Under the pieces are notes generated by a model, which worked only from the letters and a program-made list of their open reading frames with translations, was not told the origin of the DNA and did not search any database. Below are positions 17,368 through 25,899 of a stretch of 50,815 bases of DNA, piece by piece. Made by a program: the position numbers and the translations under genes. Origin of the DNA: Bacteroidota bacterium (GTDB lineage: Bacteria; Bacteroidota; Bacteroidia; UKL13-3); assembly GCA_025359805.1 (NCBI GenBank), contig JANYDU010000037.1:1-50815 (forward strand), given 5' to 3'. Every line of letters starts with the position of its first letter. Within the stretch, counting starts at the first letter, position 1.

Positions 17368-18159
17368 ATGAAAAATTTTATTTTAGTATTTTTAGCTTCT
17401 GTATTTCTACTATCAATGTCATGTAAAAAATCAACAGAAGTAGCCAGCGGGTTGTTATTTTCATTGGATGATGATAAAAAATTAGGACAACAAACTGCTG
17501 ATCAAATTTTAGCCGATTCTATTAATTATCCTCTCCTTTCAGAAACAGCCTATCCAAATGCCTACGCTCATTTAAAACAAATTCGTGATACCATTTTAAA
17601 TGGAGGAATGGTTGCCCATAAAAATGATTTTGTATGGCAAGTAAAAATTATCAAAAACGATTCAGTACTTAATGCGTTTTGTACACCTGGTGGATACATT
17701 TATGTGTACACTGGCATCATAAAATATTTGGATAATGAAGATCAATTAGCAGGAGTTTTAGGTCATGAAATTGCACATGCTGATAGAAGACATAGCATAC
17801 AACAAATGACTGAAGTATATGGCTTGCAAGCTTTACTTGCTGTTGTTGCCGGAAATAATCCCGGACAACTCACTCAAATTGTTGCCAACTTAACCGTACT
17901 AAAATTTAGTAGAGATCATGAAACCGAAGCCGATACCTATTCAGTTATTTATTTATATCCCACAGCTTATGATGCTAGAGGTGCAAAATATTTTTTTGAA
18001 AAAATAAAAGGACAAAGTTCAACTCCCGCATTTTTAAGCACACACCCTGATCCAGGAGATAGAGTAACCAATATTGAAACCAAATGGACCAGCATGGGAA
18101 GCAAAGTTGGACAAACATTTGAAACCCGCTACCAAGATTTTAAAAACAGTTTACCATAA
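17368..18159 (+). CDS. M48-family metallopeptidase lipoprotein
   Basis: 263 residues. An N-terminal lipoprotein signal (about 1-19, with LLSMSC at the lipobox) precedes a BepA/M48-like domain. The zinc site is H133-E-I-A-H137, with E185 in HETEAD as the expected third ligand. BepA-type proteins act in the periplasm on outer-membrane protein assembly and quality control. A longer frame starts at 17350, but ATG 17368 begins the signal sequence, so it is preferred. A strong terminator lies directly downstream, closing the long same-strand run that starts at 1837. Confidence 0.92.
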   Translation: MKNFILVFLASVFLLSMSCKKSTEVASGLLFSLDDDKKLGQQTADQILADSINYPLLSETAYPNAYAHLKQIRDTILNGGMVAHKNDFVWQVKIIKNDSVLNAFCTPGGYIYVYTGIIKYLDNEDQLAGVLGHEIAHADRRHSIQQMTEVYGLQALLAVVAGNNPGQLTQIVANLTVLKFSRDHETEADTYSVIYLYPTAYDARGAKYFFEKIKGQSSTPAFLSTHPDPGDRVTNIETKWTSMGSKVGQTFETRYQDFKNSLP

Positions 18160-18162
18160 CTA

Positions 18163-18189
18163 AAAGCCTTGCATTTGCAGGGCTTTTTT
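18163..18189 (+). terminator. intrinsic terminator after the M48 gene
   Basis: AAAGCCTTGC pairs with GCAGGGCTTT (10 base pairs, one G-T) around a 4-base loop ATTT, then a run of six T (18184-18189). It starts four bases after the M48 stop codon. Confidence 0.9.
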
Positions 18190-18247
18190 GTGTTACGTTT
18201 TGAGTAATTAATCAGTCATAAAATGAATATGGTTTTGCTGTGCAACC

Positions 18248-18844
18248 ATGTACATCTATATTAGGTCTTTCAAATTATATCCTCTTACCGTGAAAGAAAT
18301 GAGGGCACTTACAGAAGCTGAAATTGTTCAGTATTGCTTGCAAAATAATGCCTCAGCTCAAAACGAGTTGTATAGGAGGTATGCAAGCAAAATGATAGGT
18401 GCTTGTTTGCGGTACACCAAAAATAGAGAAGATGCCCAAGATGTTTTGCAAGATGGTTTTGTGAAAGTTTTTATACACCTAAAGTCTTTTAAAGGCGAAG
18501 GCTCTTTTGAAGGTTGGATTAAGCGTATTATGATTAATACTGCTTTAAAACATTATCGAAAAAATTTAAAATTTAAAGACGAAGTAGATATAGAAACTGC
18601 TTATGATATTGGTTTTGAAAATCAAATTGTGAGCAATATGTCGGCAGCAGAACTAATGATAAAAGTGCAACAAATGCCCGATGGATATCGCACCATTTTT
18701 AATTTATATGTGATTGAAGGATACCAACACAATGAAATTGGAGAGCTACTTGGAATTAGTGAAGGTACTTCAAAATCACAATTATCAAGGGCACGCGGCT
18801 ATTTAATGAATATTTTAAAGGGAAACCGAAAAGAAAAATTATGA
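18248..18844 (+). CDS. ECF-type RNA polymerase sigma factor
   Basis: 198 residues from ATG 18248; ATG 18299 (MRALTEAEIVQYC) is an equally likely start and fits the usual length. Region 2 has NREDAQDVLQDGFVKVFIHL and GSFEGWIKRIMINTALKHYRK; region 4 has MPDGYRTIFNLYVIEGYQHNEIGELLGISEGTSKSQLSRARGYL. This is the ECF group very common in Bacteroidota. Its TGA stop overlaps the ATG of the next gene (ATGA), so the partner is translated together with it and is probably its anti-sigma factor. Confidence 0.92.
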   Translation: MYIYIRSFKLYPLTVKEMRALTEAEIVQYCLQNNASAQNELYRRYASKMIGACLRYTKNREDAQDVLQDGFVKVFIHLKSFKGEGSFEGWIKRIMINTALKHYRKNLKFKDEVDIETAYDIGFENQIVSNMSAAELMIKVQQMPDGYRTIFNLYVIEGYQHNEIGELLGISEGTSKSQLSRARGYLMNILKGNRKEKL

Positions 18845-20514
18845 AAACGAATGAACAATTTTTTGATGAGTTGATGCGTCAAAAATTAGGAGATTACTCC
18901 GAAGCTCCAGACATGGAGTTGTTGGATAATATCCATCAGAAAAAAAACAGGCTCATAAAATTATATGGCTTGCAAAAAATGTTTGCAATTATTTGCCTCG
19001 TGGCAATTAGTATGTTTGGTTTATATCTGTTTTTACAGCCAGTACAAGAAACCACTGCTTCAAACAACAAGGTTATTCAACAAAAAAATATCGATACCCG
19101 TAATCAAAATAGCTCCGATAAAAATGTTCCTTATTTTTATTCAAATACTATTACATCTGCTGCTTCTACATCAACAGAAAGCATAAAAAATGAAGCGAAT
19201 TCTTACAAAATAATTTTCGATACAAACAAATCATTCATCAATAATTCATCAATACAAAAATCCATTCAACCCACAAATAATATATATGATAAAATAATTA
19301 CTTCGCCAAAATCTACTCCTTCATTAACAAATAAAAATACAGAAGCAATTGATGAAAAGAAACCTATTATCAAAAAAGAGGAAACAAAAAACGAGGAAAC
19401 AAAACAGAAAGAAAAACAGCAAGCTGTAACTTGTAAAGCAGCATTCGATTTTTATGTTTCGTATGATGGAAAATTTATATTCACAAACTTCTCTGATATG
19501 AGTTCAACGGCAAAATCGGAATGGAATTTTGGTGATGGAAGTACTTCAGAAATAAATTCACCAATACATATTTATGCTAACAAAGGAACATACACAGTAA
19601 CTTTAAATATAATTGATAAAGAAAATTCGTGTGCTGATTTATTTCAAAAAACTCTAGCATATGGAGTAAATAAAAGCCAACAAAATAATGGAGTAACACT
19701 TAAGGGTAGAGCATTAGGGAATAGTGAACCCATTGGAAATTGTAACATAAAATTATTAGCCTTTAATACTGATAAAAGTAATTATCAATTAATAGAAAAA
19801 ACAACAACAAGTTTATCTGGTGAATATGCTTTTAGTAAGATTAAAAATGGCAGATATATCATTTTAGCCGAAACAAATAATAATAATTTTATTTCAACTT
19901 ATTGGGGTAACGCGATTAATATAGAAGATGCTTTGGAAATAGGTGTAATGAATGGTGATGACCAAGATTTAAATGGATATGATATTTATCTTTCTATAAA
20001 CAAAATCATACAAGCATCTGATAATTCAAAAATACCTTCTGGAGATTCAAGCAAAGAAAGTTCAGTATTAATTTTTGATGCCAATAATAATTTAATAAAA
20101 ACAGCAACCAAAGATGCGTATGGAAATATCAATACAAGTGGATTGCCATCCGGAAAATATAATATACTAAATCCAGAAACAGGAAGTTCAAGTCAAATTA
20201 CAATTGGTTCACAGGGAGATGCTGGTTCCTCAGGTGAAAAAGCAAATAACTCTATTACCCTTTTTCCAAATCCTGCAGTAAACGATTTTAAATTTGATAT
20301 CAATTCATCTGGAAATGGATTGGCAGAAGTAACGATAATTAATTCGAGTGGAGTAACTATTAATCATTATTCTTATCCATGTACTAACGGAAGTAACCCT
20401 GCCAATATTGATATTTCTAAATTAGCTCCCGGAGTTTATTATGTAGCGGTGAGTATTAATGGGACACAAACTTCAAGCGGTCGCTTAATTAAAAAAGCAG
20501 ATGATAACAGATAA
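18841..20514 (+). CDS. anti-sigma-like membrane N-terminus fused to PKD and T9SS C-terminal domains
   Basis: 557 residues. A short cytoplasmic-type N-terminus (about 1-45, FFDELMRQKLGDYSEAPDMELLDNI) and one helix (about 46-66) resemble an anti-sigma factor. A low-complexity Ser/Thr/Asn/Lys stretch (about 70-195) leads to a PKD domain (about 200-278, EWNFGDGSTSEINSPIHIY), a carboxypeptidase-regulatory/SdrD-like domain (about 285-370) and a T9SS type A sorting domain from FPNPAVNDFKFD (near residue 474) to the end (GVYYVAVSINGTQTSSGRLIKK). It overlaps the sigma gene by four bases. The mixture is odd: a sigma regulator that faces the cytoplasm cannot also be a surface-sorted protein unless it is cut. 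Confidence 0.8.
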   Translation: MKTNEQFFDELMRQKLGDYSEAPDMELLDNIHQKKNRLIKLYGLQKMFAIICLVAISMFGLYLFLQPVQETTASNNKVIQQKNIDTRNQNSSDKNVPYFYSNTITSAASTSTESIKNEANSYKIIFDTNKSFINNSSIQKSIQPTNNIYDKIITSPKSTPSLTNKNTEAIDEKKPIIKKEETKNEETKQKEKQQAVTCKAAFDFYVSYDGKFIFTNFSDMSSTAKSEWNFGDGSTSEINSPIHIYANKGTYTVTLNIIDKENSCADLFQKTLAYGVNKSQQNNGVTLKGRALGNSEPIGNCNIKLLAFNTDKSNYQLIEKTTTSLSGEYAFSKIKNGRYIILAETNNNNFISTYWGNAINIEDALEIGVMNGDDQDLNGYDIYLSINKIIQASDNSKIPSGDSSKESSVLIFDANNNLIKTATKDAYGNINTSGLPSGKYNILNPETGSSSQITIGSQGDAGSSGEKANNSITLFPNPAVNDFKFDINSSGNGLAEVTIINSSGVTINHYSYPCTNGSNPANIDISKLAPGVYYVAVSINGTQTSSGRLIKKADDNR

Positions 20515-20550
20515 TTTTTTACATATAAAACAAGGTTGATTACAAAAAAT

Positions 20551-20583
20551 AAATCCCGATTAAATCAAATCGGGATTTTTTTT
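20551..20583. terminator. bidirectional intrinsic terminator between convergent genes
   Basis: AAATCCCGATT pairs with AATCGGGATTT (11 base pairs) around a six-base loop. T-runs occur on both sides (plus: 20576-20584; minus: the complement of the A-run at 20544-20553), and it lies between the PKD/T9SS gene and the stop codon of valS. Confidence 0.9.
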
Positions 20584-23276
20584 TATAGCGATTGAATACT
20601 GCTTTTTAACACTTCAATTTTTGCTAGGGCATCGGCTTTTTTCTGCCGCTCTTTTTCAACCAATTCGGGTTTAGCATTGGCTACAAACTTTTCGTTGCTC
20701 AACTTTGTATCTACTGATTTCATAAAGCCTTCCAAATAATGTATCTCTTTAGTTATTTTTTCTTTTTCGGCTTCTGCATCAACTTCAATCGTTAAAAACA
20801 CAAACATTTCATCGGTATCAATAGGAATTAATGTTGCACCATTTTGCTTTTCATTTACAAAATTTAAAGCTGAAACATTAGCCAACTTTTTTATCAAATA
20901 TTGGAAAGGCTCGTATTGAGTTTTATCTTGAGTTTTAATGGCAATTTCAAATACTTCTTTCGGACTCATTCCTTTTGAGTTTCTTAACTCTCTAATTTTT
21001 GTAATAACTTCAAATGCTCTTTCCAATTTTGGAGCATCAATGTTCATTTCAACAGTTGGATAATTGGAAATACAAATGCTCTCTCCCACTTTTCTCTCCA
21101 TTATATTTTGCCAAATATCTTCGGTAATAAAAGGCATAAATGGATGCAATACTTTCATTAATTTTTCAAAGAAAATAATAGATTGATGATAGGTTGATTG
21201 ATTAATAGGCTCGCCATAAACGGGCTTAATCATTTCTAAATACCAAGCACAGTAATCATCCCAAATTAATTTATAAATCATCATCAATGCTTCACTCAAT
21301 TTATACTCCGTAAATTTTACTTCAATATCTTTTAGTGCTTCATTAAATCTTACATTAAACCAATCCTCAGAAATTTTATTGCTGTTTAAAATCTCAGATG
21401 TAAATTCCGAATCAGGTTTTACTTCCCAACCTTTTATTAAACGAAACGCATTCCAAATTTTATTGGCAAAATTTCTTCCTTGCTCAACTTGGCTTTCATC
21501 AAATAAAATATCATTTCCTGCGGGGCTGCAAAGCAACATTCCCATACGCACACCATCGGCACCATATTGAGCAATTAATTCCAAAGGATCGGGAGAATTG
21601 CCCAAACTCTTGCTCATCTTTCTGCGTTGCTTATCACGTATTAAACCAGTAAAATAAACGTTCTTAAACGGCTTTTGCCCAGTAAATTCGTAGCCTGCCA
21701 TTACCATACGTGCCACCCAAAAAAAGATAATATCCGGTCCCGTTACTAAATCATTTGTTGGATAAAAATACTTAATGTCTTTATTGCTTTTATCTTTAAA
21801 TCCGTCAAAAACAGAAATAGGCCAAAGCCATGATGAGAACCAAGTATCGAGCACATCTTCATCTTGCTTAAGATTTCGGATTTCGGATTTCGGATTTCGG
21901 ATTTGAAACTTCACCAAAGCTTCTTCATGCGTTTTAGCTACAACGTAATTTCCCGCCTCATCATACCAAGCCGGTATTTGTTGCCCCCACCAAAGTTGCC
22001 TGCTAATACACCAATCTTTAATATTATCAATCCAATGCTTGTAAGTATTTTTCATGTTGGCAGGATGAAATTTAATTTCATCACTCATTACCGCATCCAA
22101 CACTTGCGGATTTTTAGCCATGAATTTTTTCATATCAACCCACCATTGTAAAGTTAAACGAGGTTCAATAACAGCCCCCGTTCTTTCACTGGTTCCAACT
22201 TGATTTTTATACTCTTCAATTTTTTCAATATGCCCAGCCTCTTCCAAATCAATTGCTATTTGTTTGCGCACTGCAAACCTATCTTTACCAATGTATCTCT
22301 TATCCAAAGCTTTTTCATCAATAAAACCTTCATCAGTTAAAATATCAATTACTTCAAGGTTAAATTTTTTGCCCAGTTCGTAATCGTTTTTATCATGAGC
22401 AGGAGTAACTTTTAAACACCCCGTTCCAAAATCCATGGATACATATTCATCCGCAATAATTTCAATTTCACGATTGATAAAAGGAACTAAAACCTTTTTA
22501 CCAATTAAATGTAAATAGCGTTCATCTTTAGGATTTACACAAATAGCCATATCGGCCAAAATAGTTTCAGGGCGTGTGGTTGCAATGGTGATATAGTTGT
22601 TAGTTTTTAGTTGAGTGTTGTTGGTCTCTTTTGCTACCAACTCACAACTGTCAACCGTCAACTTATACTTAATGTAATATAACTTCGATTGAACATCTTT
22701 ATAAATTACCTCTTCATCGCTCAATGCTGTTTTGCCTTGTGGATCCCAATTAACCATTCGCAATTCACGATATATTAATCCCTTTTCATACAAATCTATA
22801 AACACATCCACAACAGCTTCGCTTAAGCTTGGTTCCATAGTAAAACGGGTTCTATCCCAATCACAGCTTGCGCCTAATTTTTTAAGTTGATCTAAAATAA
22901 TTCCGCCATATTTTTCTTTCCATTCCCAAGCGTATTTCAAAAAATCCTCACGACTCAAATCCGATTTTTTAATTCCACGTTCACGCAATAGCTGAACAAC
23001 TTTAGCTTCTGTTGCTATTGATGCGTGATCTGTTCCTGGAACCCAACACGCATTCTTTCCTTGCATACGTGCTCTGCGTATAAGCACATCCTGAATGGTA
23101 TTGTTTAACATATGCCCCATGTGCAACACTCCTGTAACATTTGGAGGCGGAATAACAATAGTAAATGGTTCTCTATGATCAGGTTTCGCATGAAAATAAT
23201 TTTGCTCCAGCCAATAGCTGTACCATTTGTTTTCGATACCTTGAGGATTGTATGTCTTGGAAATCTCGTTGCTCAT
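20583..23276 (-). CDS. valS: valyl-tRNA synthetase
   Basis: 897 residues of the class I synthetase that joins valine to tRNA-Val and edits wrong residues. The HIGH-type site is PPPNVTGVLHMGHML (near residue 45) and the KMSKS site is RRKMSKSLGNSPD. TTRPETILADM starts the editing domain, DTWFSSWLWP follows it, and a coiled-coil C-terminus (ETEREK type) ends the protein. Two stretches look like translated intergenic repeats: about residues 206-228 (DSCELVAKETNNTQLKTNN) and about 459-468 (IRNPKSEIRNLK); see the repeat features. The first adds about 15 residues beyond the usual family loop. The start ATG 23276 lies only 7 bases from the -7 promoter element, so the mRNA may be leaderless. Confidence 0.97.
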   Translation of the reverse strand: MSNEISKTYNPQGIENKWYSYWLEQNYFHAKPDHREPFTIVIPPPNVTGVLHMGHMLNNTIQDVLIRRARMQGKNACWVPGTDHASIATEAKVVQLLRERGIKKSDLSREDFLKYAWEWKEKYGGIILDQLKKLGASCDWDRTRFTMEPSLSEAVVDVFIDLYEKGLIYRELRMVNWDPQGKTALSDEEVIYKDVQSKLYYIKYKLTVDSCELVAKETNNTQLKTNNYITIATTRPETILADMAICVNPKDERYLHLIGKKVLVPFINREIEIIADEYVSMDFGTGCLKVTPAHDKNDYELGKKFNLEVIDILTDEGFIDEKALDKRYIGKDRFAVRKQIAIDLEEAGHIEKIEEYKNQVGTSERTGAVIEPRLTLQWWVDMKKFMAKNPQVLDAVMSDEIKFHPANMKNTYKHWIDNIKDWCISRQLWWGQQIPAWYDEAGNYVVAKTHEEALVKFQIRNPKSEIRNLKQDEDVLDTWFSSWLWPISVFDGFKDKSNKDIKYFYPTNDLVTGPDIIFFWVARMVMAGYEFTGQKPFKNVYFTGLIRDKQRRKMSKSLGNSPDPLELIAQYGADGVRMGMLLCSPAGNDILFDESQVEQGRNFANKIWNAFRLIKGWEVKPDSEFTSEILNSNKISEDWFNVRFNEALKDIEVKFTEYKLSEALMMIYKLIWDDYCAWYLEMIKPVYGEPINQSTYHQSIIFFEKLMKVLHPFMPFITEDIWQNIMERKVGESICISNYPTVEMNIDAPKLERAFEVITKIRELRNSKGMSPKEVFEIAIKTQDKTQYEPFQYLIKKLANVSALNFVNEKQNGATLIPIDTDEMFVFLTIEVDAEAEKEKITKEIHYLEGFMKSVDTKLSNEKFVANAKPELVEKERQKKADALAKIEVLKSSIQSL
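21874..21901. repeat. four tandem copies of TTTCGGA inside valS
   Basis: Exact TTTCGGA x4, followed by TTT. On the coding strand it reads as TCCGAAA units and encodes the IRNPKSEIRN-type stretch of ValS. Because 7 is not a multiple of 3, gain or loss of one unit would shift the reading frame. Confidence 0.85.
22594..22661. repeat. inverted pair of heptad-period repeats inside valS
   Basis: The left arm reads TAGTTGT, TAGTTTT, TAGTTGA and the right arm CTACCAA, CTCACAA, CTGTCAA, CCGTCAA, all at period 7 and with opposite orientation. It encodes residues about 206-228 of ValS, in a loop next to the editing domain. Confidence 0.75.
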
Positions 23277-23283
23277 AACGATT

Positions 23284-23311
23284 CAAAAATAATTGTTGTG
23301 AATGAAAACAA
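23284..23311 (-). promoter_or_regulatory. Bacteroidota-type promoter of valS
   Basis: On the minus strand TTG (23311-23309), 17 bases, then TATTTTTG (23291-23284), an exact TAnnTTTG -7 element. The valS ATG at 23276 begins 7 bases after it, about where transcription should start. The -33 base triplet touches the terminator of rplS. Confidence 0.7.
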
Positions 23312-23344
23312 AAAAGCCCCAACCAATAAAGGTTGAGGCTTTTT
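23305..23344 (-). terminator. intrinsic terminator of the rpsP-rimM-trmD-rplS operon
   Basis: AAAAAGCCCCAACC pairs with GGTTGAGGCTTTTT with one C-A mismatch, loop AATAAA. On the minus strand the stem is followed by a T-rich run. It lies 20 bases after the rplS stop. Confidence 0.85.
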
Positions 23345-23363
23345 AAATTTATCTGTGAAAAAA

Positions 23364-23711
23364 TTAACCTCTTTTTTCTTTGATTTTAGCTGCCTTACCT
23401 TTAGCATCACGTAAATAAAATATACGTGCTCTACGCACTTTTCCACGATTCATGACCTCTACTTTATCAATATTTAAACTGTATAAAGGAAAAATTCTTT
23501 CTACACCAACACCGTTAGAAATTTTACGAACAGTAAATGTAGTTTGAATTCCTGAATTTCTTTTTTGAAGAACAACTCCTTGATATTGTTGGATACGTTC
23601 TTTTGCGCCTTCACGAATTTTATAATATACGTTAACAGTATCTCCTGCACCAAAAGCAGGGAAAGTTTTATCTTTTGTGAACTCTTGCTCAACTAATTTA
23701 ATTGCGTTCAT
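23364..23711 (-). CDS. rplS: ribosomal protein bL19
   Basis: 115 residues, the usual length. Recognised by [19 protein letters not shown] near the start, then [34 protein letters not shown] and [20 protein letters not shown] at the C-terminus. bL19 lies at the interface of the two ribosomal subunits. It is the last gene of rpsP-rimM-trmD-rplS, 92 bases after trmD, and is followed by a terminator. Confidence 0.97.
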   Translation of the reverse strand: MNAIKLVEQEFTKDKTFPAFGAGDTVNVYYKIREGAKERIQQYQGVVLQKRNSGIQTTFTVRKISNGVGVERIFPLYSLNIDKVEVMNRGKVRRARIFYLRDAKGKAAKIKEKRG

Positions 23712-23803
23712 GTGTTGTATATTCCTTAAAATGGAGTGCGAAAATAGACTTATTTTTTAAATTGCAAAAACTTCTTTTTAAAATGCGCAAATGTTTATCA
23801 AAA

Positions 23804-24478
23804 CTATTTTAATAGATTTGGTCGTCTTTGTTTTGTTCGTTCTACACTTTGTTCGTTTTTCCATTCTTCAATCTTTGCTTGATGCCCTGAAAGTAATATC
23901 TCAGGAACTTTCCAACCTTTGTAATCTGCTGGTCTTGTATAAACTGGAGGACTTATTAAATTATCTTGAAAGGAATCACTCAAAGCCGATGTTTCATCAT
24001 TAAGCACTCCTGGTATTAATCTCACAATGGCATCAACAATAACTGCAGTTGCCAATTCTCCCCCCGTTAATACATAATCCCCAATTGAAATTTCTTTGGT
24101 AATTAAATGCTCGCGAACTCTTTCATCCACACCTTTATAATGTCCGCATAAAAACAATAAATTCTTTTTTGTTGAAAGATGATTCGCCATTTTTTGATCG
24201 AATAATTCTCCATCAGGGCTTAGGTAAATAATTTCATCATAAGTTCTTTGCTCCTTTAATTTTTGTATACAAAGATCAATAGGTTCAATTTGCATTACCA
24301 TTCCGGCACCTCCTCCAAAAGCATATTCGTCAACGGATTTTTGTTTGCTTGTGGAGTAATCACGAATATTATGCATATCAATTTTAACTATACCCTTTTC
24401 TTGCCCACGTTTAATAATAGACTCACTAAACGGCCCTTCAAACATGTTTGGAAAAAGAGTTAGTATATCTATTTGCAT
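23804..24478 (-). CDS. trmD: tRNA (guanine37-N1)-methyltransferase
   Basis: 224 residues. TrmD uses S-adenosylmethionine to methylate G37 next to the anticodon, which prevents frameshifts. The N-terminal [17 protein letters not shown], the [18 protein letters not shown] stretch, the SAM-knot region ([15 protein letters not shown], then [14 protein letters not shown]) and the C-terminal [15 protein letters not shown] are all present. It lies between rimM and rplS in the conserved operon. Confidence 0.97.
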   Translation of the reverse strand: MQIDILTLFPNMFEGPFSESIIKRGQEKGIVKIDMHNIRDYSTSKQKSVDEYAFGGGAGMVMQIEPIDLCIQKLKEQRTYDEIIYLSPDGELFDQKMANHLSTKKNLLFLCGHYKGVDERVREHLITKEISIGDYVLTGGELATAVIVDAIVRLIPGVLNDETSALSDSFQDNLISPPVYTRPADYKGWKVPEILLSGHQAKIEEWKNEQSVERTKQRRPNLLK

Positions 24479-24495
24479 AATTTAATAATCAGTTT

Positions 24496-24509
24496 TTAGT
24501 GCTTAGTGC
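24496..24509. repeat. heptad repeat, TTAGTGC twice
   Basis: Two exact copies of TTAGTGC in the 66-base gap between trmD and rimM, followed by AG as the start of a third unit's degenerate form. Matches the period of the other elements. Confidence 0.55.
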
Positions 24510-24544
24510 AGAGTTATTTAAAATATATTTCATCATAGACTTCA

Positions 24545-25051
24545 TCATAATTCTAAAATTCCTTCGGGTAGGTTTAAATGAATTATTTTTTTCTTTTCAT
24601 TAATTTCAATGATAAACTCGTCAACTGCTGGAATCAATAATTCCTTGCCTTTAAATGTGGTACGAATAATCAATTGTTGAGGAAGTTCTTCCACATCTTC
24701 TACCCTTCCGAGTTCTCCAATATTTTCATCAATCAATAAATAATCAATAATACTTAGGTCGGTTGTTCGGGTTTTACGTTTTGTTTTTGATGATGGAACT
24801 AAAACTGTTTTTCCAACAAAACGTTGAGCTTCTTTTGGAGTACTAATTCCTTTTACCTGAACAATTAAATCAACATCATTTCCAGAAATAGATTCCACAA
24901 AAAAAGGAACAGGTTTTTGATGAAACTCAAAAAATACCCATTCCTTAATTTTAATTTTTTGATCAAAGCTTAGCCTCAATCCTCCTTTTGTACCGTGTAT
25001 TTTTTCAACTACACCAGCAATAATGAAATCTTTTCTGTTAATGGACTTCAT
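24545..25051 (-). CDS. rimM: ribosome maturation factor RimM
   Basis: 168 residues. RimM helps assemble the 30S subunit head by binding uS19. The N-terminal beta-barrel begins DFIIAGVVEKIHGTKGGLRL and includes GISTPKEAQRFVGKTVLVP; the PRC-barrel half follows with YLLIDENIGELGRVEDVEELPQ and ends KELLIPAVDEFI. ATG 25051 is used; the open frame extends one TTG codon further. It is 13 bases after rpsP and 66 before trmD. Confidence 0.95.
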   Translation of the reverse strand: MKSINRKDFIIAGVVEKIHGTKGGLRLSFDQKIKIKEWVFFEFHQKPVPFFVESISGNDVDLIVQVKGISTPKEAQRFVGKTVLVPSSKTKRKTRTTDLSIIDYLLIDENIGELGRVEDVEELPQQLIIRTTFKGKELLIPAVDEFIIEINEKKKIIHLNLPEGILEL

Positions 25052-25064
25052 CAAACTGAATTAA

Positions 25065-25724
25065 TTATTCAGCAGGAGTTTCTGTAGTTGCTTCCGCAAT
25101 CGGTGTTTCAACAACTGCTGGTACTTCTGCAATCGGTGTTTCAACAACTACTGGTACTTCTGCAACAGGTGTTTCAACAACTGGAGCTTCAGATACTTCA
25201 GCAACAAGAGTTTCTTCAGCTGAAGCTGTTTCTGCAATTATAGCAGCAACTTTTGCATCTTCAGCAGCCTTTAATTTTTCAGCTAATTTAGCAGCACGGG
25301 CTTGTTTAACTTTGGTCTCTTCAGCTAAAGCAGCAGTAGCTTTTTCACTCAAAGATTTTTTAAAGTTCTCTACGTGAATATCTACTTTTGATTCTTTAGA
25401 TGCTGTCCATTTACCAAATTTTTCTTCAGCTTGCTCAGCAGTTAATGCACCTTTGCGCACACCACCGTTTAAGTGATGTTTGTAAAGAACACCTTTGTAT
25501 GAAAGAATAGCACGACAAGTGTCGGTGGGCTGTGCGCCTTTTTCCAACCAAGTTAATGCTTTGTCCGAGTCGAGTTCGATAGTTGCCGGAACAGTTTGAG
25601 GTTTGTAATAACCAATGTTCTCGATAAACTTACCATCTCTCGGAGCACGTGAATCCGCCACCACGATGTGGTAATAGGGCGATTGTTTACGTCCATGACG
25701 TTGTAATCTAATTTTTACTGACAT
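25065..25724 (-). CDS. rpsP: ribosomal protein bS16 with long Ala/Val/Pro/Glu-rich tail
   Basis: 219 residues. The N-terminal 80 form normal bS16 ([50 protein letters not shown]). The rest is an extension: a Lys/Ala/Glu helix (about 100-165) and a tail with near-perfect short repeats of the type [10 protein letters not shown] from about residue 180 to the end, including [22 protein letters not shown] and VVETPIAEA. Many Bacteroidota bS16 proteins have an extended tail, but it is variable, and bS16 of E. coli has 82 residues. It heads the rpsP-rimM-trmD-rplS operon. Confidence 0.95.
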   Translation of the reverse strand: MSVKIRLQRHGRKQSPYYHIVVADSRAPRDGKFIENIGYYKPQTVPATIELDSDKALTWLEKGAQPTDTCRAILSYKGVLYKHHLNGGVRKGALTAEQAEEKFGKWTASKESKVDIHVENFKKSLSEKATAALAEETKVKQARAAKLAEKLKAAEDAKVAAIIAETASAEETLVAEVSEAPVVETPVAEVPVVVETPIAEVPAVVETPIAEATTETPAE

Positions 25725-25772
25725 ATATAGTTTATGTTTTTATCTCCTGGGTCTCCATTCCAGCGAGGGCGG

Positions 25773-25804
25773 CAAAGATGTGGTAATTTTTTGAAAGTTC
25801 AAAA
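25773..25804 (-). promoter_or_regulatory. promoter of the rpsP operon
   Basis: On the minus strand TTTTG (25804-25800), 19 bases, then CATCTTTG (25780-25773), one base away from TAnnTTTG and followed by CC. Transcription would start about 40 bases ahead of the rpsP ATG. Confidence 0.6.
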
Positions 25805-25899
25805 TGTGAAAGAAATTAGCGGTACATGTACTCATTTAAAATTGATAAAATTCTTCTTCAACTATTTTGTTGAGTTTTTAAATCGTTATCCTTTTTATT

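Noticed and set aside
21874..22661. Heptad repeats as a CRISPR array
   Set aside because: The units are 7 bases long without spacers of even length and no cas gene is present.
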